DNA of 64,000 nucleotides, taken from positions 21,984,001-22,048,000 of the forward strand of contig JAYKYS010000005.1 in NCBI GenBank assembly GCA_036924285.1, read 5' to 3'. This document shows positions 9,527 through 19,000 of the stretch, in pieces. Numbering within the stretch: position 1 is the first letter of the stretch; every line of letters starts with the position of its first letter. The notes below the pieces were generated by a model. The model ran no database searches. It was given only the letters and a program-made list of their open reading frames with translations, and was not told where the DNA came from. This stretch comes from Asterella californica (lineage: Eukaryota > Streptophyta > Marchantiopsida > Marchantiales > Aytoniaceae). Position numbers and translations under genes: made by a program.

Positions 9527-12500
9527 GAGACTTCAAACGAGCATGCATTGGCAATGGAGATCGAAAGAAGAGCGAGTGGGTAGGGTTGATACCTGAATTT
9601 CTTGAGAGTTCTGCATTGACATGGTATGAGGATAGGAAGAAGAGAAGAGTAGTGGGGACTCCAGATGATACTTGGGAAGTATTGACGGAGGCCTTAATTG
9701 AAACTTTTCTTCTTGATGAAAGTTACGAGAAGTTAATGGTGGAGGTAACTTACCTCAAACAAGGAGAGAAAGAGAAAGTAAGGACTTATGCCGAGAGGGT
9801 GGAGAAATTAGAACAGAAGTTTCGGGTGGTTTTACGAAAGAGTGGAGATGTAGTAGAACCAACGATGGTGGGCATTGGAGCAATGCTCACAAAGAATTTT
9901 ATTGGGGGATTGAGGCCGGAGATTCGAACACAAGTGCGGTATGAGAGACCAACTTCGAAGGCTGATGCAGTGAAGATCGCAACCAGGATGGAAGAGAGTC
10001 TGGATGGAGACGACTTGCAACCAATGACTGTTGGGGCAGCATGTGGAGATGTGCAAGGGCCGAGCATGCCAACTCTGACGCCTGCGAGTGTTCCGACTGT
10101 TCGATTTCAGAATCTGACTCCGATAGCTCCTACTAGTGCGGTTACAGTCACTGTACCATCTAGATCTGTTACTCCCGACTTTCGTGATGAGTTGAAAAGT
10201 TTGACAGATTCTCTGGCAGATTTGAAGATCAATATGGTGAATTTGTTGCAACACCGGAGTCCAAATGTTGGAGGGGGCTCACGAGGTTATGGAAACTATC
10301 AGTCCAGAGGTGGACCACCGCAAGGATCACCCAGTAACTACACGAGCCAAGGATGTTTTACGTGCGGAGGATTACACTTCCAACGTAATTGTCCGAGTCG
10401 TAATGGTGGAACGGCGGATGGAGCTTCAACTTCACAAAGCAAGGACAAGGGTGTAGCATGCATTGACATCTTGGAGCCGCGAGATGTACGAGAAGGTTTT
10501 CAGTCTGTAGAGCTGTTGGCTCAAGAGAGGAAGAGGATGAGGACGCATTTCGACGAGGGAGAACCTGTCGTGATGGAAGATTCTCCAAGTCAAAATACTC
10601 GGAGTAGCAAATCTTCTTCAAAAACCAAAGAGCGACGGAAGAAATTGAGAAATACTGATTTCACAATTTCAATGGAGCAATCAAAATACAATGTGGTGGA
10701 AGACGTGGGAAAGCAACGAGCAAACATTACTGTGGGACAGTTGATTGCTCTGAATCCTTCGGTGAGGAAAGAACTTCGTAGCGGTCTAAGCTCCCGACGA
10801 GGTCGGAAGAAGAAGGTAAATCCTTCTACTGTCGGTGTGAGTGCTTTAGACGCTAGTGAAGGAGAGGTATGTAACAAGGCATCAAAAGTAGAGGCTCGTA
10901 TCAATGAGAGAGATGTCTCTGATGTTCTTGTCGATGGAGGATCGGCAGTAAATGCCATCTCGGAACGACTCATGAGGAAGTTGGATCTAGTACCAACGCG
11001 TCCTTCTAGTATCACGGTTGGCATGGCTAACAGACAGCGAGTTAGGCCATTGGGAGTGCTGGAGAGAGTTTGCGTGTCAGTAATGGGAGTGCAAGTAAAC
11101 ATGACATTTCAAATCTTGAAGGAGTCAAGTTATGAAATGTTACTCGGAAGACCTTGGCTTCGAGCAGTACATGCAACGGATAACTGGCACAAAGGTTATT
11201 TACGCATCGGACCGAATCACCACCGGATCAAAGTTCCATTGCTCGGAGATCAAGTTGGGACGTCAGAATCGGATCGACCCACATCGGACTACTGGGAGTC
11301 AGAAGTTGTCGATACTACTTCTGATGTAGGTACCAATTCTTCAGATTCAGAATCTGAAAATACATCGTCTGAAGAGGAGAGAGAAGAACGAAATGTGGGT
11401 GTGAATGTAGTGGATCTTTTTCCTTCTCCGGAAGTGCAAAGAGACCGAGACAAAGAACCGTTGACTCCCGAGGAGGTGGAGAGAAGAATTGCCACCTTAC
11501 GTTATGGATCGAAGGTTACTAAAGAGGAGAAGAGTTGTTTCGAAGAGATCTTTCGCAAATACATTCATGTATTTGCATTTAGTTACAAGGATCTGAGGGA
11601 GGTCACACTGGAGCAACATCGTATCGAGTTAGAGAAGAAAGTCAAACCGGTACGACAGAAGCAACGAAGAGTGAGTCCTCCAATTGCGGATCTGGTGAAA
11701 GAAGAGATCGAGAAGCTGCACACTGTTGGATTCATTTACGAGGTGGAGCATTCTGAATGGGTATCACTTATTGTGATGGTAAAGAAGAAAAATGGCAAAT
11801 TGAGAGTGTGTGTTGATTACAAGAAGCTCAATGCGGTCACAAAGAAAGATTATTATCCTCTACCTTTCATCGACGAGATCTTGGAAGAAGTGGCGGGAAA
11901 CGAATGGTACAGCTTTGGAGATGGTTATAGCGGATATAACCAAATCAAAATTGCACCAGAACATCAACACCTGACCACTTTCACTACTCCGTGGGGTACG
12001 TTTGCATTTCGAGTCATGCCATTTGGTCTGTGTAATGCTCCTGCGACGTTTCAAAGGTTTATGAACAAAGTGTTCGAACCTTTCTTAGGAAAGTTTGTGA
12101 GAGATTTTATAGATGACTTTTGTGTTTACGGGAGTAAGGAGAAGCATTTTGAGCACCTTGTGAAGGTCTTAGAATGTTTAGATGTAGCAAATGCATCTCT
12201 CAATCCGGAGAAATGTATTTTTGGGTGTGAGGAAGGGTTACTCTTGGGTCATATCATATCCAAGGACGGCATTGCCGTTGATCCAGAGAAGGTGCAAAAG
12301 ATCTTAGAGCTCCTTTTTCCGAGTACTCTCACTAAGCTACGACAGTTTTTAGGTATGGTGGGGTATTATCGAAGATTTATACTCTCGTTCTCACATAAAG
12401 CATATGCTTTGACTGTATATCTGAAGAAGGGAGTAGATTACGTGTTGATTTTAGGAGACGAAGAAGCTCTAGCCGCCTTTGAGGAACTGAAGAAAGCTCT

Positions 12501-13011
12501 TACTTCAGCTCTAATCTTGGTTAAGCCCGATTGGAATAAACAATTTATTCTATATACGGATGCTTCAAATATAGCAGTAGGATGTACTTTAAGTCAATAT
12601 GATGTTGAAGGTAGAGATCATCCTATCGCATATGCTAGTCGGCAAATGGTCAAGGCAGAGAGAAATTATTCTGTGATAGAGAGAGAAGGATTAGCAGTGA
12701 TCTATGCTCTGAGAAAATTTCGACATTATCTCATAGGAGGCAAGTTCACTATCGTTACAGATCATAAGGCATTGAAGTACATCTTCAATAAACCTATGGT
12801 CGAAGGACGATTAGCAAGATGGAAGCTCTTATTGTCAGAGTACGACTATGAGATCTGCGATCGACCAGGAAAGAAACACGCGAATGCAGATTTGCTATCT
12901 AGAGCTTACGATGGAGATGGAGAGGAGCCGGTGGACGACACCTTTCCTGACGAAGATTTGATGGTCTTGATGAGCAACTCTAGTATCCCAATAGAATATC
13001 AAGAAATTTAG
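9469..13011 (+). pseudogene. Gag-pol of the outer element, 5' part, ended by a nonsense codon
   Basis: 1,180 codons from ATG 9469 (MGKLPVFYGKDGEDVE). In order: the Gag capsid-like domain (about residues 1-190), a knuckle CFTCGGLHFQRNC at about 296 with three instead of four residues before the histidine, a protease with DVLVDGGSAVNAI, RT with FIDD near nucleotide 12107, RNase H with YTDAS and TDHKALKYIFNKP. The frame stops with TAG at 13009-13011, where the intact inner element has a tryptophan codon, consistent with one G-to-A change. The frame can be followed past this stop to 13138, where the inner element is inserted, and on the other side from 21904. About 60-70% of residues look shared with the inner element's polyprotein (visual estimate). 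Confidence 0.9.
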
Positions 13012-13138
13012 GATTTTGTTACGGAAGGTGTCTATCCAAATGGGATGCGGACCAGAGAGAAGAAGGCGTTGGTGAAACGAAGTCAACCTTACTCGGTGGT
13101 GGAAGGTGTGTTATTCCGTGAAGGAGTTGATGGGGTCC
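13012..13138 (+). pseudogene. Continuation of outer pol up to the nested insertion
   Basis: Reads in the same frame as the preceding segment (…VYPNGMRTREKKALVKR…VVEGVLF) and matches the linker before the integrase zinc finger of the inner element. It ends within a codon at the insertion point; the codon is completed by sequence at 21908 after one copy of the GTCC target duplication is removed. Confidence 0.85.
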
Positions 13139-14054
13139 TGTAACGACCTATGTTACACATAGGAAGTTTGTCTATTAGTAAGGTGTTTAGTTCTAACTAA
13201 GTGTTGAGAATGTTTATTTGCTGCCAAAGTACTTTTAGGAGATATCAAGTTAGTCATGACTAGCTAAAAGTTAGTTATGGTTAAACTTAGCTGTACTTTT
13301 GGCAGAATTCAGATATTTGCTAAAGAGTGAGCACTACTATCTTGTCATCTTGTCTAAAAGGTAGAAAGGGGGTGGAAAGTATCCCTTATCTCCTTTTTGA
13401 CTTGATATTAGTGGTTGGATTAAAGTTGTGGACTTTGTGGGCATTAAAAACAAGAAGAGATTCCACATGTTTCCTTTTTAGTGGGTCCTAGTGTAGAGGG
13501 GGGGTGGAAATTCGAGATTCCTTGAGAATATTCCAGAATCCTTCTAGAAGTTGTTGACTTTGAAGGAATAAGCCCATGTGAAAAGGTAAAAAGCCCATGT
13601 GATCAATGCTTTTACCTTAAGTAATATCTTAGTAAAACCCGGTAAAAGTAGTTACGGCTGAGTTACCGGAGGGTACCAAAGTAAATACCTAGAATGTATA
13701 AATAGAGGAGTAGAGAAGAGCTCCTCATCCTTGTTTTCACATCGTCGTAATGACAACTTGAGTAATATAGAGAGTGTGGGATATTTTTAGCATGTGAGAA
13801 CTTGAGAGACGTCGTTAGAATGGAGGATTTTAGTGGATGAGATTATGGAGATTTTAGTTGATAAGTTTGTGGGTGTATGAATGAGAGTGAACTTAGCATT
13901 TTTCCCTTCAAGATTCATGGTGTGCTTCCATCAAAGCCATCAGAGGTGACCCCTGAGTGAGAGACAGGCCCGACAGTTGCAGATTCGTGGATGACGATCG
14001 TGGAGGTTGAGAGATCGGGGGGTAGTTGATCGTTAGGACCGCGGAGGGTTTACA
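13139..14054 (+). repeat. 5' LTR of the inner element
   Basis: Matches 20988-21903 throughout by eye. TATA box TATAAATA at 13697-13704, followed by GAGGAG. The tail contains AGGTGACCCCTGAGTGAGAG and ACAGGCCCG, a motif also present at the end of the outer LTR and in the fragment at 48265-48567. Confidence 0.95.
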
Positions 14055-14075
14055 TTTTTGGTTCCGTTGCCGGGA
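14055..14075 (+). promoter_or_regulatory. Probable tRNA primer-binding site of the inner element
   Basis: TTTTTGGTTCCGTTGCCGGGACC lies directly after the LTR and is the same as after the outer LTR at 8295. Position and TGG start fit a primer-binding site. It is not the initiator-Met type used by the chromovirus in this window. Confidence 0.65.
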
Positions 14076-14100
14076 CCTCACTTGAAGGGATCGTTGAACG

Positions 14101-14271
14101 ATGTTTAGAGTTCAGTTCTATATTCGACAAAAGGAGATTATGAGAGAGCACATGGAGAGAACGTTGGGAGGAGAGAGAGCTAACGCGATGTTAGCAACGT
14201 TAGAACCTTTCGTGTATCCCGTAGTGATATATGACGCGTTCGAAGTCATTCTTTACATCTTGTTCACTTAG
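14101..14271 (+). CDS. Small accessory protein, first frame in the inner leader
   Basis: 56 codons from ATG 14101 to TAG 14269-14271. The second half reads …GGERANAMLATLEPFVYPVV… and ends hydrophobic (VILYILFT). It can be aligned with frame B of the S elements (FGEEYCNQVMASPFPFVVPF … VVILTLY) and with the small protein at 15874-16038. I know no described family with this pattern. It could be a small membrane-associating or particle-associated peptide; that is speculation. Confidence 0.5.
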   Translation: MFRVQFYIRQKEIMREHMERTLGGERANAMLATLEPFVYPVVIYDAFEVILYILFT

Positions 14272-14941
14272 AAAGGGTTTGAGGAGAGTTGAAAGGAGGT
14301 GCAACAAGAGTTGTAGAGAAGGAGGAGAGAAAAGTTATTAGAGGAGAGAAATTTGTGAGTTTAGAAATTCTGCTCTCTGGAAAATTTGTACAGTCGCTGT
14401 CAACTTTTCTGTGAATTTTATTTTCCTGAGAAACTTTCCAGTGTTTTAGATTGGCTGATAACCTATCTAAGACAAAAGGAATCATAGGAAAAGGTGGTCT
14501 AGAGAGGGAGCAATGATTTTTCAAAGTTGAGGGGGTCTATTCGTGAGAGTTGAGGAATTCTGTTCTCTGGAAAAAGTTTACAGTCAGTGTCAGATTTTCT
14601 GTGAATTTTATTTTCCTGAGAAACTTTCCAGTGTTTTAGAGTGGCTGATAAGCTATCCAGGACAAAAGAAATCATGAGAAGATGAGGTCTGAAGAGGGAG
14701 AAAGGATTTTTCAAAGTGGAGGGGGTTGACAACCATGAGGGAAGTGAAAATATACAAATTTCAGTTCTCTGAAAATTTGTACAGTCATCACCATCTCTTC
14801 TGATTAGAGAAGTTTCTGTTGAAACTTCATGATTTAGTAGCTTGGAGGTTGAGCTACTGGAGACCACAAAAATCTTGGAGAGATCTCTTACCAACTAAGA
14901 GAGATACGTTTCGGCATACAAGGAGGTCTTGAAGATACGTC
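14272..14941 (+). repeat. Leader tandem repeats, three decayed ~190-bp units
   Basis: Three successive units share the words TTCTGTTCTCTGGAAAA, ACAGTC, TTTTCTGTGAATTTTATTTTCC, GGCTGATAAGCTATC and a closing GATTTTTCAAAGTTGAGGGGG. Unit anchors lie near 14371, 14561 and 14763; the third is shortened and diverged. Each unit can pair GATAAGCTATC-type words into a small stem. A similar single unit appears in the outer leader near 8520-8620. Possible packaging or translation-control leader; not shown by sequence. Confidence 0.7.
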
Positions 14942-15259
14942 ATGGGGAATCCAGTTCGAATGACGAGGTGGAAGAAGAGACGTTTAGGAGTTCGAACAGA
15001 GACGGAGAAGCCCAAGTTAAGTATAGATGAGTTACGAACACGCATCTATAGCACTTGGGGTGCCCTCTTTACTCTATACGAAGAAGCTTCCGCGACAATT
15101 GGCACAGATTTGAAGAAAGTCGAGTTTAAAGCATCATTCACTATGGAGGCCACGAATGCTCCTGGTGAAATAGAGTTGGATCCTTACAAGAGTGAGTTCA
15201 AGATGTCTGTAGTGATGAGTACAAACGAGGGTGAGGAGGATCATATCTTCGATAGTTAA
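14942..15259 (+). CDS. Accessory protein of unknown function in the inner leader
   Basis: 105 codons from ATG 14942. It has a basic N-terminus (RMTRWKKRRLGVR), a middle predicted helical (LSIDELRTRIYSTWGALFTLYEE), and a threonine- and acid-rich end (ATNAPGEIELDPYKSEFKMSVVM, then GEEDHIFDS). I do not recognise a family. No counterpart is visible in the outer element, whose leader is about 750 bp shorter. Codon quality and length make a chance frame less likely, but there is no comparative support in this window. Confidence 0.4.
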   Translation: MGNPVRMTRWKKRRLGVRTETEKPKLSIDELRTRIYSTWGALFTLYEEASATIGTDLKKVEFKASFTMEATNAPGEIELDPYKSEFKMSVVMSTNEGEEDHIFDS

Positions 15260-15397
15260 TTTTAGACTGGATTTTATTTCGTGTATATCATGTATAATAC
15301 ACGATTTCCAATATAAAGCTCGGAAGAGTTAAGAAAGTGATGTAGAATTATTTTCCTCTATGATATTTTGTCCACTTAATGGTTGAGAAGGTGCAAC

Positions 15398-15874
15398 ATG
15401 AGTGGAAATTCAAAAGATTGGAAAGTTAGACTTAGAAACCTTCCTCAAGGTTTAGATGTCATAGTAAGTGTCGGAGAAAGTTCGAGAGAGATTATCGTCG
15501 AGTTTGAAAACCCTAGTACTAAATCTCAAGTAGAATCTCCGAGGAGAAGAGTAGAAACCGACTTGTGGTGTTATTTCTGTAGAGGGTTGGGACACAAAGT
15601 AGTGAATTGTCCAACTAGAATCAGAACCGAGAGAGCTAAAGGAAAGCGGGAGTTTACTGATTTGAGTCTTCGAGTGGGTCCATCGTCACCAGCGCCAATT
15701 CATCTTCTAGGCGAAGATCCTTGTCCAAGTTGTGGAGTGGGTGATCTATCAAGAGGACACAAGTGCGTCGATGTGGCCGCCCTACTTACGTCCGTAGTCG
15801 AGAAGTTGGACGAGACTCAAAGAGCTGAGACGGAGAAGTTGTCGACTTCAAAGGAGGACTCGGCTGAGTTGTGA
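15398..15874 (+). CDS. Accessory zinc-knuckle protein upstream of gag (inner element)
   Basis: 158 codons from ATG 15398; an in-frame ATG at 15383 is also possible. It begins MSGNSKDWKVRLRNLPQGLD, like the outer element's protein. A knuckle CYFCRGLGHKVVNC lies at about residues 58-71, then FTDLSLRVGPSSP, then a second cysteine/histidine cluster CPSCGVGDLSRGHKC. The C-terminus is acidic. The two homologues keep both metal-binding clusters despite low overall identity, which argues for selection. Likely nucleic-acid binding in the element's life cycle (inference). Its TGA stop overlaps the next ATG (ATGA), an arrangement compatible with translation reinitiation. Confidence 0.82.
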   Translation: MSGNSKDWKVRLRNLPQGLDVIVSVGESSREIIVEFENPSTKSQVESPRRRVETDLWCYFCRGLGHKVVNCPTRIRTERAKGKREFTDLSLRVGPSSPAPIHLLGEDPCPSCGVGDLSRGHKCVDVAALLTSVVEKLDETQRAETEKLSTSKEDSAEL

Positions 15875-16038
15875 TGGAGATCGTCATTCGGATGGTGGAG
15901 AAGGCGGTGATGCGACTCAGACTCATGATTACCTTGGGAGAAGAGATGGCACAAGAGGTGTTGTTACAACCATTTCCTTTCATTTTACCTATGGTAGATT
16001 ATTCGCGAATGGAATTGGTGATGTTCGTACTCTTTTAG
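15874..16038 (+). CDS. Small accessory protein overlapping the zinc-knuckle stop (inner element)
   Basis: 54 codons; the ATG at 15874 uses the last base of the preceding TGA. The product starts MEIVIRMVEKAVMRLRLM, then LGEEMAQEVLLQPFPFILPM, and ends VMFVLF. Its N-terminal half aligns with the truncated small frame at 9323 in the outer element. Its C-terminal half aligns with frame B of the S elements (GEE, PFPF, hydrophobic end). It ends 49 bp before the gag-pol start at 16088. Function unknown; a short amphipathic helix followed by a hydrophobic tail is what the sequence shows. Confidence 0.6.
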   Translation: MEIVIRMVEKAVMRLRLMITLGEEMAQEVLLQPFPFILPMVDYSRMELVMFVLF

Positions 16039-16087
16039 CGAGTAGTTATTGCACGACGATTAGAAGAGTAGAAAGAGTAGTTACAAG

Positions 16088-19000
16088 ATGGGAAAGCTAC
16101 CCGTGTTTCATGGGAAGGACAATGAAGATGTAGAACCGTTTGTTCGAGACTTCAAAAGGGGTTGCATCGGAAACAACGTGAGAAGGAAGGAAGAATGGGT
16201 GTTGTTACTGCCAGAGTTTTTAGAAGATTTTGCTCTTACGTGGTATGAAGACCGAGTGAAGAGCCAGACACCTGGTGCAGTTGAGGACACATGGGAGACG
16301 TTGAGTAATGCACTCATCGAAGAATTTCTTCCAGAAGAGAGTTATGAGAAGCTCATGGTGGAGCTTACTCATTTGAAGCAACGTGACGACGAGAAAGTTC
16401 GGCAATATGCCGAAAGGGTGGATAAGTTGGAGCAACGGTTTCGGACGGTCTTACGGAAGAGTGGAGACAATGTGGAACTAACGATGGTGGGGATTGGAGC
16501 AGTGCTGACCAAGAACTTGGTGGGAGGGTTGAGACCTTCAATTCGAACCCAAGTGAGGTACGAGAAGCCAGCAACCAAAGCGGAGGCCATCAAGATAGCG
16601 ACAAATATGGAAGAGAGTTTGGATGAAGGAGATATCATCCAACCTCATCATGCTGCTCTGGTGTCAACTCCGACTCCTGGTGTAGCCACAACGATCGCAC
16701 CTGCACCATCACAATTGGTGATTGCTTCAACGTCAGCTCCTACTCCAACGGTGGTGCCAAGACCGTTTGTCCCAACAACGATGTCTACTGCCACCTCTGA
16801 TTTTCATGCCGAGCTGAAGAGCATCACTGACACTCTTGCGGATCTCAAGATAAATGTGGTGCAGTTACGAGAATGGAGGAACAAAGGTGGAGGAGGAGGT
16901 CAAAGAGGTTACGACAACAATCCCAACCGAGGAAATCAAGGTAACTTTGGAGGCAACCAAGGTAACTTTGGAGGAATCACTTGTTGGACGTGTGGAGGTT
17001 CTCATTTCCAGCGAAATTGTCCTAACAACGGAGCAAGAGGTGCCGAAGCTGTCAGAATGAATGTGGGTGGAGGAAATCCATCACAAGGACGAGACAAAGG
17101 GGTGGCTACTATCGATGTCGTGCGAGATCCCATCTACGAGAAAGGAGAGAGTTCAAACTCTTCTCATGCACCGGTGGAGCTTTTAGCTCAAGAAAGAAAA
17201 AGAACTCGATTTTCTGATGAACCGGTTTTCATGGAGGAGTCAGCAAGTAGAAGTACTCGTTCGAGTAATGTTTCGAGTACACCAAGGGAGCCAAGAAGGA
17301 AGCTGGGGATGGCGGATTTCACCATTTCATCTTCCCAAGCGGGATATGATGTGGTTGAAGATGTGGGTGCTCAGAAAGCCAACATCACTGTTGGACAACT
17401 GATCGCACTTAATCCCAGCTTACGAAGGGAACTCAGAGGAGGACTGAGTTCTAAGAGAAGCAAGAAGAAGAAACCCAAGAGCAAGACATCAAAGTCAGTG
17501 GGAGTTGGTGTGGTGGATGTGCATGCTTCAGAGGTATGCACTAGGGCTTCAAAGATTGAAGTCCGATTGAATGGTCACTACGTCTCTGACGTATTGGTGG
17601 ATGGAGGGTCGGCTGTAAACGCCATATCGGAGAGGTTGATGAAGAAGTTGGGAATGGAACCAACTCGCCCGGCTAGCATTGTCGTGGGGATGGCTAACAA
17701 GCAACGGGTAAGACCTCTTGGTGTGTTAGAGAAGGTGGTCGTGTCTGTGATGGGAGTTCAAACATTGATGTCCTTTCAAGTGTTAAAGGACTCTAGTTAT
17801 GATTTGCTCCTAGGTAGGCCTTGGTTGAGAGCTGTGCGCACCACGGATAGGTGGCACAAGGGATACTTACGAATTGGGCCTAGAGATCATAGAGTGATAG
17901 TTCCTCTCTCGGGTGTTGGAGTTGTGACTTCTGACTCTGATAGACCCACTAGTGACTACTGGGAATCTGATACGGAGGATGATCAGAGTGTCTCGGAAGT
18001 AGATACTGGGGATTCTTACGACCAAGAATCCTCGTCTGAGGATGAAGGATTTGGTCGAGACGAATCAGTACATCAGCTTAGTGCTATTGACTTGTTGCCT
18101 CGACCAGCAGTGGAGAAAGATCCTGACAAAGAAGAGTTGAGTGAGGCAGAGATTGTGAGAAGACTCTCTACCCTGAAGTTTGGTATCAATGTCACTCAAG
18201 AGGAGAAAAGTAGATTCCTAGATATATTTCGAAAATATATCCATGTGTTTGCTTTCAGCTACAAGGATTTGAAGGAGGTGACTCTAGAGACTCATCGGAT
18301 CGAATTGGAGGAGAACGCAAGACCAGTTCGACAGAAGCAGAGAAGAGTCAATCCTACAACGGCAATGATGGTCAAGGAGGAGATAGACAAGTTGAAGGAG
18401 GCGAGTTTTATCTATGAGGTGGAGAACTCAGAATGGGTTTCACCCATTGTGATTGTCAAGAAGAAGAATGGTAAGCTGCGAGTGTGCATAGATTATAAGA
18501 AGTTGAATGCAGTTACCAAGAAGGATTATTATCCTCTACCATTTATAGATGAGATTTTGGAGGAAGTTGCTGGTCATGAATGGTACAGCTTTGGTGATGG
18601 TTATAGTGGGTATAACCAGATCAAGATAGCACAGGAGTACCAACAGTTGACTACTTTCACTACTCCTTGGGGAACATTTGCATTTCGGGTGATGCCATTC
18701 GGACTGTGTAATGCTCCGGCCACGTTTCAGAGGTTCATGAACAAGGTGTTTGAACCATTCATAGGAAAGTTTGTCCGTGATTTTATTGACGATTTCTGTG
18801 TGTACGGAAGAAAGGAGGACCACTTTGATCATGTGATCAAAGTTCTGCAGCGGTTGGAGCAAGCTAACGCTTCTCTGAATCCAGAGAAGTGCATCTTTGG
18901 CTGCGAAGAAGGTCTGCTGTTAGGGCACATCATTTCCAAGAATGGGATTGCGGTAGATCCTGAAAAGGTGAAGAAGATTGTGGATCTTCCATTTCCGATC

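Noticed and set aside
9786..11495. Antisense frames opposite gag-pol of the outer element
   Set aside because: Shadows of the true coding strand; the plus strand has clear gag, protease and RT motifs.
14264..15045. Minus-strand frames in the inner leader
   Set aside because: They repeat because the DNA repeats (~190-bp units); the element is transcribed on the plus strand.
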